Source: Lutibacter citreus (lineage in GTDB: Bacteria; Bacteroidota; Bacteroidia; Flavobacteriales; Flavobacteriaceae). From it: 64,000 nucleotides of DNA. The notes beneath the pieces are model-generated. The model had not been told where the DNA came from. It saw only the letters and a program-made list of their open reading frames with translations, and did not search any database. Location: NCBI RefSeq assembly GCF_003260195.1, contig NZ_QEIH01000002.1:558001-622000 (forward strand), in the 5' to 3' direction. Shown here piece after piece: positions 27,356-37,337 of this stretch. How positions within the stretch are numbered: the first letter of the stretch is position 1; the number at the start of each line of letters is the position of its first letter. A program made the position numbers and the translations under genes.

Positions 27356-27449
27356 AGTGAGTTATAAAAAGGTTGCTTAACCATAACTTTTTTGAGGAAT
27401 AAAAGATTTAATTATATTTGTTTCCAAGCATTTAATAATTGTTCTCAAT

Positions 27450-28622
27450 ATGTTTCAAAAAACTTACAATAAATTACCCTTAATAATTACATTCTTTTTA
27501 ATCTATATTATTTCATTTTCAATAACTGCACAGGAAAAGAAAATTGAATTAAAAGGAACTATTTTTGATACAACAAATATTACTATTCCTTATGTTTCTG
27601 TAAGTATTATTGAAAAAGGGATAGGTACCTCTAGTACTGAAGATGGTGAGTTTTCTATTTTAATATCTAAAAACGAACTTCAAGACAGTCTTTCAATTTC
27701 ATCCTTAGGATTTAATTCTTATAAAATAAAAGTACAAGACTATTTGTCTCAAACAGAGAAGAAAATTATTTTAAAAGAAAGCGTTGTAAAAATGACAGAA
27801 ATAGTACTGTTAAAACCTTTTGAATATGTTGAAAAAGCAGTTAAAAATCTAAAAGAAAACACAATTAATACGCCTCATAAATTAGAATTATTGTATAGAC
27901 GTGCAGCAACGGAAGGTGGAAAATCTAAATTTTTTGTTGAAAACTATATAAAAATAAGAGATAGAGGTCCAGCCTATAGTTTGGGTAGTGTTGAGGTTTC
28001 TGAAGTGAGAAAATCTGCTGATTATAGAATTTGGAAACGTACACAATGGACACATTCTATTAATTATATGGCGACTGGAAATCCGTTAAGACCATCAGAT
28101 AAAAAACCAAATCTTAAAAAGTATAAATGGAAAAAAATTGGAGATACTTCTTATGAAGGTGAAGATGTTGTAATAATTAAAGGAACTCCAGAAAAAGGTT
28201 GGGGTTTTATTACATTTTATATAGGGCTAGATAATTATGGCGTTTATAGAATAGAACGTGAAAAATCATTGTATTTATATAAAAAACATAAAAGTGGAAA
28301 ATTACACTTAAACTATTATTCTAAAGAATGGGGATTTGGGAGGGATATGATTCCAAAACAATATTGGGGTACGGAAGCAGAAAAAATGACTTACCGTTTA
28401 GAGGCTTTTGTATATAATGTTGAAACTGATAAAAAGAAAATTAGAGTTAGAAATTATGGAGGAGAAACAGATATGGGTTCAATAGAATTACCATATCACG
28501 AAGATTTTTGGAAAAACTTAAGTATGCCACCAGATACAAAGTTTTTTAAGAGAATAAAATCAGAGTTAGAGGGATTGTATGGTGTTCCTTTAGAGCGTCA
28601 GTTTGAGCTTGTTAATAAATAG
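27450..28622 (+). CDS. Secreted carboxypeptidase-like regulatory-domain protein
   Basis: 390 residues with a signal peptide (about 1-28, ending SITAQEKK). Residues 32-110 form a CarboxypepD_reg-like beta-sandwich (GTIFDTTNITIPYVSVSI, STEDGEFSI, SSLGFNSYKI). The remainder is a beta-rich domain common in Bacteroidota outer-membrane-associated proteins. It is not a TonB receptor, since no plug or barrel is present. It is convergent with the ABC gene 12 bases downstream. Function unknown. Confidence 0.8.
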   Translation: MFQKTYNKLPLIITFFLIYIISFSITAQEKKIELKGTIFDTTNITIPYVSVSIIEKGIGTSSTEDGEFSILISKNELQDSLSISSLGFNSYKIKVQDYLSQTEKKIILKESVVKMTEIVLLKPFEYVEKAVKNLKENTINTPHKLELLYRRAATEGGKSKFFVENYIKIRDRGPAYSLGSVEVSEVRKSADYRIWKRTQWTHSINYMATGNPLRPSDKKPNLKKYKWKKIGDTSYEGEDVVIIKGTPEKGWGFITFYIGLDNYGVYRIEREKSLYLYKKHKSGKLHLNYYSKEWGFGRDMIPKQYWGTEAEKMTYRLEAFVYNVETDKKKIRVRNYGGETDMGSIELPYHEDFWKNLSMPPDTKFFKRIKSELEGLYGVPLERQFELVNK

Positions 28623-28633
28623 ATCTCGTATTT

Positions 28634-29890
28634 TTAATTATCAGTTAGTGTTTTTCCTATTGAACCTTCTTTGGTAGGGATAAGCTCATAAGTAACTTTA
28701 GGGTTTAATCCTTTTTCTTTCTTATGTGAAACATAGATAATTGCTGTTTTACTTTCTTTTGAAATCTTGTTTATAAGAGTGGTAAGCACCAAAACATTAT
28801 AATCATCTAAGCCATGGGTTGGCTCATCTAAAATTAATAAGGGTGGGTGTTTTATCATAGAGCGTGCAATGAGTACCATACATTGTTGTTGTTCAGAAAT
28901 ATCTGAAAACCATGCTTGTTTTAAATTTGTAAGACCAATTAAATCAATCCATTTATTAGCTAAAGCGGTTTCCATAGATTTTGGTGATTTATACAACCCA
29001 ATAGAATCATGCAAACCAGAAATAACCATACTCTCAACAGTATGTCTTCCTTCAAATAAAACTGTCATTGCAGGAGTTACGTAGCCAATTTTCTTTTTAA
29101 TTTCCCAAACACTTTCTCCAGTTCCTTTTTTTCTTCCAAACAAAGTAATATCCTGTCCAAAGGCTTTAGGATTATCGCCAGTTATCATTGTTAAAAGTGT
29201 TGTTTTACCAGAACCATTAGGACCTTTAAGTTGCCAGAAATCTCCTTTTTTTATTTCCCAGTTAATGTTGTTTACAATGGTTTTGTCACCATATTTTACG
29301 GTTACATTTTTAAAATGAATTAAGGGATTATTTATTGAATCTATTTGATTTAATGGTGGAGGAATAGTACCATTTATGTTGAAAGTTTTTTCAACTTTAT
29401 ATTCATTTTCGTAATTAGATATTGAACCTGAATACACAATAGTGTCGTTTTCAATTTTTACCACATTTTCAATAAAAGACAAGACTCTTTCTTTTCTTCT
29501 AAAAATTTGAATAATTATTAACTTTTTAGAAAGTTCATAAAGTCTTAAAGATAAATCCTTTTGAGCTTCTGTATCTAACATATCAAAAGCATTGTCTAGA
29601 ACTATAAAATCTGGATGTTTTAAAAGGAGATGATTCAATAAAGCTTTTTTCTGTTCACCACTTGAAAAGGTTCTAATACTTCTAGTTGTACCCTTTGAAA
29701 GTGTAAAATCACTGTGAATTTCTTCTTCTTTAATAAATTTATTTAAATTATGACTAGAAAAAAGAACACCGGTTTTTCCTGCAAGATGTTTAAATGGTTC
29801 TGGGGCATTTCCTTTTAGTAAATTTTTAAGAAATAAAGATTCAATTTTAATGTTGGAACCATAAATTGCGCAATGTTTTTTTTGTTTCAA
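28634..29890 (-). CDS. Double-ABC ATPase (ModF/PhrA-like) with complementary degenerate halves
   Basis: 418 residues, two ABC domains, no membrane segment. Domain 1 (about 1-165) lacks a Walker A loop and has Asn100 where the catalytic Glu should be, but keeps a good signature FSSGEQ (75-80). Domain 2 (about 190-418) has Walker A GPNGSGKT (223-230) and Walker B LLILDEPTHGLD, but its signature is altered to ISEQQQ. Paired, they would build only one competent ATP site. ModF-type proteins are not clearly tied to transport, and no permease gene is adjacent. Confidence 0.85.
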   Translation of the reverse strand: MKQKKHCAIYGSNIKIESLFLKNLLKGNAPEPFKHLAGKTGVLFSSHNLNKFIKEEEIHSDFTLSKGTTRSIRTFSSGEQKKALLNHLLLKHPDFIVLDNAFDMLDTEAQKDLSLRLYELSKKLIIIQIFRRKERVLSFIENVVKIENDTIVYSGSISNYENEYKVEKTFNINGTIPPPLNQIDSINNPLIHFKNVTVKYGDKTIVNNINWEIKKGDFWQLKGPNGSGKTTLLTMITGDNPKAFGQDITLFGRKKGTGESVWEIKKKIGYVTPAMTVLFEGRHTVESMVISGLHDSIGLYKSPKSMETALANKWIDLIGLTNLKQAWFSDISEQQQCMVLIARSMIKHPPLLILDEPTHGLDDYNVLVLTTLINKISKESKTAIIYVSHKKEKGLNPKVTYELIPTKEGSIGKTLTDN

Positions 29891-29976
29891 ACGATTAATT
29901 TTTGGAATAATTACTAACTATAATTAGGTTGTAAAGTTACCAAGATATTTAAAATTTATTGTAGTTTTTAACGTAA

Positions 29977-32016
29977 TTAATCTTCTGGGATTAAAACTTT
30001 AAATGTTGAACCATTGCCAAGTTGACTTTCAACATTCATTTGCCAATTATTTTTCGCAACAATTCCCTTACAAATAAGCAAGCCTAAACCAGTTCCTTTT
30101 TCATTATTAGTTCCTGGCATTGATAAACTTTCATCTAATTTAAATAATTTATCAATGGTATCTTCACTCATTCCAATACCTGTATCTTTAATGCTAAGTT
30201 CAATAGTATCATTTATTTCATTTAAATCAAATTCAATACAGCCGCCATTTGGCGTAAATTTAATCGCATTTACCAATAAATTTCTAATAACTGAGTTAAT
30301 TGAATTTAAATCAATATTTAATAAAGGACTTAGTTTTATTTTATTTTTTATTGAGATTCCTTTTAATTCTGCATCATTCAAATAAAGGTTTATGTTTTTC
30401 TTTATAATTAAATCAAGATAATCAGTTTTTTTATTAATTTCAAGATGATTATTTTGCAATCTTGCCCACTCTAACAAGTCTAATAATAACACAAATATTT
30501 TTTGAGAAGCTTGTAAAGATGCTTCAATCATTTTGCGTCGTTGACTATCACTGTAATTACTGTAGTTATTGTGTAAAATATCTAAAAGACCAAGTAAGCC
30601 GTTGAAAGGAGATTTTAAATCGTGAGCAATAATGGCAAAAAATTTGTCTTTATCATTGTTTTGCTTTAGTAATGAAGCTTCGCTTTCTTTTAAGTTTGCT
30701 TCTAATTTTTTAAGTTCGCTTATATCTATAAAAGCAGCCATTATACACAAGGTTTTTTTCTCATGTATAACGGGGCTAGCTAACACAATACTATTAAATA
30801 TTGTACCATCCATTTTTTTAGGTTTAATTTCCCCAATATATACATCCCCTTTTTTTATTTTATCTAATATTGTTTTATCATAATCATTTTCTGAAGCGAA
30901 TTTAGAAATATGTTTGCCAATTATTTCTTTTTTATCATCATAACCAAAAAGTTTTAAATAGCCATTATTAGAATAAGTGATATATCCATTTAAATCTGTA
31001 AAAGCAATGGCATTTGGTGAATTTTCTAGAGCATAATCTTTTAATCTAAGCTGTTCTTCTAACATTTTTTTTTCTGTAATGTCAGATGCAACACCTCCCA
31101 TTTGAAAAGGTTTTCCAATTTTATCATACACGATTGATTTTCGTTCATGAAGCCACATTATAGTTCCGTCAGCTTTAATTATTCTATATTCACATTCTGC
31201 ATTTCCATTAATTATTAATTCTTTATTTGATTGTATTGCAATCTTTTTGTCATCTTCATAAACAATATCTAACCACATATCTGGATTTTTCGCAAAATCA
31301 GATGAAGGATATCCAAAATATTTCATAAATGAATCATTTAAATCAATAATTTCTGTTCCATCTCCTTTAGCTACCCAAACAATATCATTCAGTTGATTTA
31401 CAAGTTGATTAAATTTAGAATGAGCAATTGCTAATTCATTTTCTTTTTTTGTTATGGCTTCAAAATCCCGTAATTTATTAATTGCAAACGATGCTTGTGA
31501 GGCAAGGCTTTCAATAGCAAGTTTGCAATTTTTACTTGAACAACTTTGACTTTCATATGATTTTGGAATAAAAAAAGTTGCACCTCCAAAATAATTTTTA
31601 GAAATACAAAAACTAATAGCATAAACTTCAGAAACACCAAGAATCTTTTCAATTGTTTTACAAACAGTTTTATTAATTCTTCCATTCACAGCATCATATA
31701 ACCCTTCAGGAAAATGATGAAGTTCTCTGTTTTGGAACTCTTCTTGTTCAGCTTCTGATAAATCACTAAAAGGGAAATCTATTTCAAAAGGATCCTTACC
31801 AACTAATGTTTTTATGGTTGTAAGATATTTATCTAATCCAAAACTATGAATTATCCTAAAATTCATATCATCGGGCTGAAGTTTAGTAATAAGAAAATAA
31901 GAGTCAGGTAGTATTTCCTTAATTGCATCATTCATTATCTGATAAATTTCAAGTTCATCATTAACATCAGTTAATTTATTAGAAACACTATGTATTATTT
32001 TAATAAGGTTACTCAT
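29977..32016 (-). CDS. PAS-domain sensor histidine kinase with GAF-like N-terminus
   Basis: 679 residues, no membrane helix, so cytosolic. Residues about 10-190 look like a GAF sensor; two PAS domains follow (about 205-320, with a PAC motif at VYDKIGKPFQMGGVASDITE, and 325-440). The HisKA dimerisation helix carries the phospho-acceptor in AIIAHDLKSPFNGLLGLLD. The HATPase has N-box NLLVNAIKFTPNGG, G1 DTGIGMSED and G2 GTGLGLLICKGI. It autophosphorylates and should signal to a separate response regulator, none of which is adjacent (orphan kinase). Confidence 0.92.
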   Translation of the reverse strand: MSNLIKIIHSVSNKLTDVNDELEIYQIMNDAIKEILPDSYFLITKLQPDDMNFRIIHSFGLDKYLTTIKTLVGKDPFEIDFPFSDLSEAEQEEFQNRELHHFPEGLYDAVNGRINKTVCKTIEKILGVSEVYAISFCISKNYFGGATFFIPKSYESQSCSSKNCKLAIESLASQASFAINKLRDFEAITKKENELAIAHSKFNQLVNQLNDIVWVAKGDGTEIIDLNDSFMKYFGYPSSDFAKNPDMWLDIVYEDDKKIAIQSNKELIINGNAECEYRIIKADGTIMWLHERKSIVYDKIGKPFQMGGVASDITEKKMLEEQLRLKDYALENSPNAIAFTDLNGYITYSNNGYLKLFGYDDKKEIIGKHISKFASENDYDKTILDKIKKGDVYIGEIKPKKMDGTIFNSIVLASPVIHEKKTLCIMAAFIDISELKKLEANLKESEASLLKQNNDKDKFFAIIAHDLKSPFNGLLGLLDILHNNYSNYSDSQRRKMIEASLQASQKIFVLLLDLLEWARLQNNHLEINKKTDYLDLIIKKNINLYLNDAELKGISIKNKIKLSPLLNIDLNSINSVIRNLLVNAIKFTPNGGCIEFDLNEINDTIELSIKDTGIGMSEDTIDKLFKLDESLSMPGTNNEKGTGLGLLICKGIVAKNNWQMNVESQLGNGSTFKVLIPED

Positions 32017-32223
32017 CTTTAACTATCTATAGCTGTTTTTTTAATAGGAGTTGTTAGAGGTATGTTAAAACAACTACAAACCCAGTTTATAAAAACCGAT
32101 TGAAAAATAGAAATATGCAATTTTTTTCTAGGTTAAAGATAAACAAACTAACTAAAAGAGCGTATAATAATTATCTTATTTTAAAGATATATCTTCGTAA
32201 TTATTTAGTTGAAAAAAATAGAA

Positions 32224-32745
32224 ATGATATTTGAAACAGAAAGATTATTGGTGCGAAAACTTAATATAAAAGATTCGGATTTATTTTATGAAATGATGAG
32301 CAACCCAAAAGTTATGGATCCCATTCCTCAAAAAGTATTTTCAAGAAGTGAAAGCGATGCAAAATTGAAGGTGTTAATTTCTCCAGAAAAAGGAATGAAC
32401 CTAAAAATTTGGGGGTTATTAGAAAAAAGAAATAATTCGTTTATTGGAATTTGTGGTTTCTTAAAAAATAATGAAAATGATGATGAAATTGCCTACCGTT
32501 TAATTGAAAGGTATTGGGGAGTGGGTTATGGAACTGAAATAGCAAAAGCACTTGTTGAATACAGTTTTAATATTTTAAAAGTTGAAAAAATAACTGCAGA
32601 TGTTAATATAGAAAATGAAAAATCAGCCAAAATATTACAAAAATTTATGAATCCAGTTAAAGAGTTTTTCAATAAAAGTGATAGTTGTACAGATAGGAGA
32701 TATGCAATAACAAAAACGGAATACTATACCGCAAATAGTAGATAA
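32224..32745 (+). CDS. GNAT acetyltransferase (RimJ/RimL-like)
   Basis: 173 residues from ATG 32224; an in-frame TTG 15 bases upstream is less likely. The start IFETERLLVRKLNIKDSD is typical of RimJ/L-type acetyltransferases. The CoA-binding loop is near ERYWGVGYGTEIAKALVEY. It is the first of three GNAT-related genes on this strand. The 173 bases after it contain no clear gene; a 49-codon open stretch there, ending at 32934, is unrecognised and may be a remnant. Confidence 0.9.
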   Translation: MIFETERLLVRKLNIKDSDLFYEMMSNPKVMDPIPQKVFSRSESDAKLKVLISPEKGMNLKIWGLLEKRNNSFIGICGFLKNNENDDEIAYRLIERYWGVGYGTEIAKALVEYSFNILKVEKITADVNIENEKSAKILQKFMNPVKEFFNKSDSCTDRRYAITKTEYYTANSR

Positions 32746-32918
32746 TTGTTTTAAAAATAATTAAAATGTTTTATATATTTAAACTTCTTATTTAGATGAA
32801 ATTAATAATGAATTTAAAATAGAAAAAAGCATGTTTAACTCAAGGAAGGATGATCTTTTAGAAGGTAATTGTAGGGACATAACTTTTGTGAAAAATGGAT
32901 TTATATTAGTATTATTAA

Positions 32919-33692
32919 ATGAAACAGTTAATTAACCTAAATACAGAAAACATATCAGCAGAGCATATTTGCTGCGCCATATCTGATAAAAAATGCTCCA
33001 ACAGTTATGAAGCTAAAAAAAATTGGTTAACTAAAGAATTTAATAACGGATATATATTTAAACGTATTAATGAAAGGGCAAAAGTATTTATAGAATACGG
33101 ACCTGCAGAAACAGCTTGGGTTCCAATTACGGCCCCAAATCACCTAAATATCAATTGTTTTTGGGTGTCTGGAAAATATAAAAAGAATGGCTACGGAAAA
33201 AAACTTCTAAAATCAGCTATTAGTGATGCTGAAAATCAAGGAAAAGATGGTTTAGTAACGGTTGTAGGGGCTAAAAAATATCACTTTATGAGTGATACAA
33301 AATGGCTTTTAAAACAAGGGTTTGAGGTAGTTGAGCAAATTTCAAGTGGGTTTAATCTTTTAGTGAAAAAATTAAATCCTAAAGCTGAATTACCGAAATT
33401 TAATGAATCTGTTAAAAGCGGTGAATGCTCAGAGAAAAATGGCGTTGTAGTTTATTATTCCAATCGTTGCCCTTTTGCAGAATTTCATGCGCAAAACTCT
33501 TTGGTTGAAACTACTAAAAATAGAAAAATTCCATTAAAAATAATTAAGTTAAAAACAATGGAACAAGCTCAATCCGCACCAAGCCCAGCAACCATTTTTA
33601 GCTTATTTTATAATGGAAAATTTATTACAACCGATATTAGTATTTGTATGGATAAAAGGTATGATAAGATAATGGACAAAATATTAAAATAA
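32919..33692 (+). CDS. GNAT acetyltransferase with C-terminal YoaP domain
   Basis: 257 residues. The N-terminal half is an acetyltransferase fold with CoA loop YKKNGYGKKLLKSAISDAE (about 88-106). The C-terminal part, from VVYYSNRCPFAEFHAQNSLV onward (about 175-257), matches the YoaP domain, whose role is unknown. A CICAAI-like start region has two cysteines (HICCAISDKKCS). It lies among other GNAT genes. Confidence 0.88.
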   Translation: MKQLINLNTENISAEHICCAISDKKCSNSYEAKKNWLTKEFNNGYIFKRINERAKVFIEYGPAETAWVPITAPNHLNINCFWVSGKYKKNGYGKKLLKSAISDAENQGKDGLVTVVGAKKYHFMSDTKWLLKQGFEVVEQISSGFNLLVKKLNPKAELPKFNESVKSGECSEKNGVVVYYSNRCPFAEFHAQNSLVETTKNRKIPLKIIKLKTMEQAQSAPSPATIFSLFYNGKFITTDISICMDKRYDKIMDKILK

Positions 33693-33738
33693 ATATGTTG
33701 TATTTTCACATAACTAAATCAAATCCAATAACCTTATT

Positions 33739-34266
33739 TTGATTGAATCAAAAAGAATTATTTTAAGACCATTAGAACCTTTAGACAACACTCAAATTTT
33801 TAAATATAGATCCGATACTGAAACAAATAAATACCAAAGTTGGATTCCTGAAAAATTAAAAGATGTTGATGAGTTTATTTCAAAACTTCCAATGGAGTTT
33901 AACAAAGCTGAAACCTGGTCTCAACTTGCTATAATTGAGAAAAGATCCAATATTGTTATTGGTGATATTGGAATTCATTTTATAGGTGAAGACAATTTAC
34001 AAAGTGAAATAGGAATTACACTAAGTAAAAATAAACAAGGAAAAGGTTTTGCTACAGAAGCTATGAAAGCAACAATTGATTTTCTGTTTAAAGAATTAAA
34101 TAAACATAGAATTATAACTTCTATAGACCCAGAAAATACAAGATCTATAAAGCTTGTTGAACGATTAGGTTTTAGAAAAGAAGCACATTTTAAAGAAAGT
34201 TTATTTATTAATGGAGAATGGGTTGATGATATTATTTATGCAATTTTATACAACGAATGGAGCTAG
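33739..34266 (+). CDS. GNAT acetyltransferase (RimJ/RimL-like), TTG start
   Basis: 175 residues. The protein begins IESKRIILRPLEPLDN, so the natural start is the TTG at 33739; no ATG is close. The CoA-binding segment NKQGKGFATEAMKATIDFL and the DPENTRSIKLVERLGFRKE block identify the family. It overlaps the following gene by 10 bases, so the two are translationally coupled. Confidence 0.9.
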   Translation: MIESKRIILRPLEPLDNTQIFKYRSDTETNKYQSWIPEKLKDVDEFISKLPMEFNKAETWSQLAIIEKRSNIVIGDIGIHFIGEDNLQSEIGITLSKNKQGKGFATEAMKATIDFLFKELNKHRIITSIDPENTRSIKLVERLGFRKEAHFKESLFINGEWVDDIIYAILYNEWS

Positions 34267-34823
34267 ATTATATTAAAAATACAAAATCACAATTTGAGTA
34301 TTACAAATCTCTTGGAGAAAAAACTATTGAACAATTAGATGAAAAAGATTTATTCTGGCAGTTTAATAAAGAGTCTAATTCTATTGCTATAATTGTTAAT
34401 CATCTTTCGGGAAACATGAAATCTAGATGGACAGATTTTTTAATTGCAGATGGAGAAAAAGAATGGCGAAATAGAGATTTAGAATTTGATACTGTAATTA
34501 AAAATAAAGAAGAATTACTTATAAAATGGAATGAAGGTTGGCAATGTTTATTTGATGCTTTAAATTCTATAAATCAAGAAAATTTTAATACTAAAGTGTA
34601 CATTAGAAATCAATCTCATTCAATTGTTGAAGCAATAAACCGGCAATTGGCTCATTATTCATATCATATTGGTCAACTAGTATTTATTGGGCGTATGATA
34701 AAAGGAACCGCTTGGAAAAGCCTATCAATTCCAAAAGGAAAATCGAATGATTTTAACAAAACTAAATTCTCTAAAGGGAAACATGGAGGTCATTTTACAG
34801 ATGATTTAAAAGAGAAGATATAA
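34257..34823 (+). CDS. DUF1572 / DinB-like helical protein
   Basis: 188 residues, all-helical, with conserved histidines at NHLSGNMKSRW and AHYSYHIGQLVFIGRMIKG, spaced as in DinB/DUF1572 metal-binding proteins. The family includes thiol transferases and others of unknown function. It overlaps the acetyltransferase gene by 10 bases and converges on recJ 12 bases later. Confidence 0.87.
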   Translation: MELDYIKNTKSQFEYYKSLGEKTIEQLDEKDLFWQFNKESNSIAIIVNHLSGNMKSRWTDFLIADGEKEWRNRDLEFDTVIKNKEELLIKWNEGWQCLFDALNSINQENFNTKVYIRNQSHSIVEAINRQLAHYSYHIGQLVFIGRMIKGTAWKSLSIPKGKSNDFNKTKFSKGKHGGHFTDDLKEKI

Positions 34824-34835
34824 TTATTCAATCAA

Positions 34836-36533
34836 CTATTCTTCTTGCAAATCTTTTAAAACCAACTGTAAAGAAGTGTTTCCATTCCAATGATTTTCAT
34901 CAACGGTATAAGCTACTTTAAATGGTTTTCCTTGTGTAACAAATTCATGTTTTTCACCTAGCCCAAAACCAATAGCATTAAATGTTTGCTGATTACCTCC
35001 ATCAATAATACTCAATTTTAAATGGGTTTCATCGGCGCCAACTTTTTTACCATAACCATTGTCTCTTAACCCTGATGTTGTAAATACGGGATTTAAATTT
35101 TGAGGTCCAAAAGGTGCTAATTGTTTTATAATTCTAAAAAATTTAGGAGTAATTTCAGATAAACTAATTTCAGAATCAATTGAAATTTCTGGTGTTCTTA
35201 ATTCTTCAGGCAAAGTGCTTTTTACCACTTCTTCAAATTTGTTTTTAAATTTAGGATAATTTTCTTCAGTTAAAGTTAACCCTGCTGCGTATTTATGACC
35301 TCCAAATTGTTCAATAAATTCAGAACAAGCTTCCAAAGCATTGTAAACATCAAAACCTTTTACTGAACGTGCTGAGGCAGCCAATTTATCACCACTTTTG
35401 GTAAAAACTAAAGTTGGGCGGTAATAGGTTTCTATTAATCTAGAAGCCACAATACCAATAACACCTTTATGCCAATTTTCATTATAAACAACAGTTGAAA
35501 AGTTCTGCTGCTCATTATTTTCTTCAATTTGTTGTAATGCTTCAATTGTTATGGATTTATCTAAATCTTTACGTTCGTTATTGTTTTTTTCAATGGCCAT
35601 TGCAAACTCAACTGCGGTATCAAAATTAGCTTCAGTTAATAATTCAACGGCATAATTTCCATGCTTTATTCTACCCGCGGCATTAATTCTTGGAGCAATA
35701 TTAAAAACCACATCAGTAATTGTTAATTCACTTTTATCAATTTGATGAAGCATTGCTTTAATCCCAGTTCTTGGGTTAGAATTTATAACTTGTAACCCAA
35801 AATAAGTTAACACTCTATTTTCACCTGTAATTGGCACAATATCTGCTGCAATTGCTGTTGCAACTAAATCTAAATACGGGATTAAATCATCAATAGTTTC
35901 GCCACGTTCACTAGCTAATGCTTGTATTAATTTAAAACCAACTCCACAACCACATAATTCTTTATAAGGATATTCGCAATCTTCTCTTTTTGGGTCTAAA
36001 ACGGCCACTGCCTTTGGTATTTCTTTTCCCGGCCTATGATGGTCACAAATTATAAAATCAATTCCTTTTTCTTTAGCGTAATTTACTTTATCAATTGCTT
36101 TAATTCCACAATCTAAAGCTATAATTAAACTAATATCGTTGTCTTCAGCAAAATCAATTCCTTTATATGAAACCCCGTAACCTTCGGCATATCTATCTGG
36201 AATATAGGTTGCAATATTAGGATGAATTGTTTTTAAATATGAAGAAAGTAACGAAACAGAAGTTGTTCCATCAACATCATAATCGCCAAAAACCATAATA
36301 TTTTCGTTATTGGAAATTGCCAATTCAATTCTTTCAACAGCTTTATCCATATCTTTCATTAAATATGGATTGTGTAAATCGTTTAAACTTGGTCTAAAAA
36401 ATAATTTAGCTTCATTAAAAGAGGCAATTCCTCGCTGTACCAATAACTTAGCCAAAGCGATATCAATTCCTAATTCTTTTGCAAGTGTTGATGTAATTTG
36501 AGGATCTGGATCTGGTTTTAATTTCCAACGCAT
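34836..36533 (-). CDS. recJ: Single-stranded-DNA-specific exonuclease RecJ
   Basis: 565 residues. The 5'-3' exonuclease of recombination and mismatch repair. The DHH domain has Asp84-Tyr-Asp-Val-Asp88 (metal binding), DCGIK and Asp164-His-His166. Following it are the DHHA1 segment with AASARSVKGFDVYNAL and GGHKYAAGLTL, and a C-terminal OB fold ending FKVAYTVDENHWNGN. Length and motif order are those of bacterial RecJ. It is monocistronic here. Confidence 0.96.
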   Translation of the reverse strand: MRWKLKPDPDPQITSTLAKELGIDIALAKLLVQRGIASFNEAKLFFRPSLNDLHNPYLMKDMDKAVERIELAISNNENIMVFGDYDVDGTTSVSLLSSYLKTIHPNIATYIPDRYAEGYGVSYKGIDFAEDNDISLIIALDCGIKAIDKVNYAKEKGIDFIICDHHRPGKEIPKAVAVLDPKREDCEYPYKELCGCGVGFKLIQALASERGETIDDLIPYLDLVATAIAADIVPITGENRVLTYFGLQVINSNPRTGIKAMLHQIDKSELTITDVVFNIAPRINAAGRIKHGNYAVELLTEANFDTAVEFAMAIEKNNNERKDLDKSITIEALQQIEENNEQQNFSTVVYNENWHKGVIGIVASRLIETYYRPTLVFTKSGDKLAASARSVKGFDVYNALEACSEFIEQFGGHKYAAGLTLTEENYPKFKNKFEEVVKSTLPEELRTPEISIDSEISLSEITPKFFRIIKQLAPFGPQNLNPVFTTSGLRDNGYGKKVGADETHLKLSIIDGGNQQTFNAIGFGLGEKHEFVTQGKPFKVAYTVDENHWNGNTSLQLVLKDLQEE

Positions 36534-36611
36534 TTTCTAGCTTTTTTTCAAAAGTAGGTAAAATATTTTATCGTTTATACTTTAAACTTTACTGAAATTA
36601 CAGAAAACAGA

Positions 36612-36717
36612 TGTCATTGCAAATGTAACGGAGCGAAATGTAGCAATCTCATAAAATAACGGTAAGCTAAGATTCTTTATTTCGCTTTCATTGCATTTAG
36701 AATGACAAGATATCTAC
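36612..36717. repeat. Palindromic intergenic repeat, family 2 copy D
   Basis: A 106-base element with inverted ends TGTCATTGCAAATGTAA and TTGCATTTAGAATGACA. Similarity of the arms continues inward past AGCGAAAT to about 37 bases on each side. It differs from family 1 except for the TGTCATT ends. It lies between recJ and the OsmC gene, both on the minus strand. Confidence 0.7.
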
Positions 36718-36723
36718 CATCTA

Positions 36724-37143
36724 TTATTTTTCAATATAAATAATTTCAGTAGTTACAGTTGCAAATTGTCTAAACATTTCCATAACTCCACAATACCTAT
36801 CTACTGATAAATTTACGGCTTTTTCAATTTTGTCTTTTTTGAAGTCACTTCCAAAAAAACGATAAGTAACATGAACTTTATCATAAAATTTAGGATGTTC
36901 TTCAGTTAAATTAGCTTCAACTTCAATTTTAAAATCTTCAACTTCCGCACGCATCTTTTTTAATAAAGAAGCAACATCCATACCTGAACAACCCGCTAGT
37001 GATGTTAACATCATAGCTTTTGGACGTAATCCTTTTCCTTGTCCTCCAACATCTGGACCTGCATCAATCATTACATTTCCTTCTGGAGCAACAGATTCAA
37101 AAAGCATTTGACCTTTCCAGTTTAATTCAATTTTATTAGTCAT
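36724..37143 (-). CDS. OsmC-family protein
   Basis: 139 residues, OsmC/Ohr fold. The catalytic-type cysteines are in LAGCSGMDVASLL and DRYCGVMEMFRQ. Likely reduces organic hydroperoxides. It is distinct in sequence from the OsmC protein at 17235. The stop is seven bases from repeat D. Confidence 0.9.
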   Translation of the reverse strand: MTNKIELNWKGQMLFESVAPEGNVMIDAGPDVGGQGKGLRPKAMMLTSLAGCSGMDVASLLKKMRAEVEDFKIEVEANLTEEHPKFYDKVHVTYRFFGSDFKKDKIEKAVNLSVDRYCGVMEMFRQFATVTTEIIYIEK

Positions 37144-37337
37144 AATTGTATTTTTATTTTAAGATAATAACAAATGTAAAAGAAATTTAGTCGAAAAAAT
37201 GTAACATATTGTACAAAATTGGAACATATAATTAAAAGCTAAAGCATCTTTAAAAACCAAACAAAAAATTTACAATTCTAAGGTCTTTTATTTTTCAATA
37301 TTTAGTATATTCGATAATTACTTAAAATTGTGAAGCT

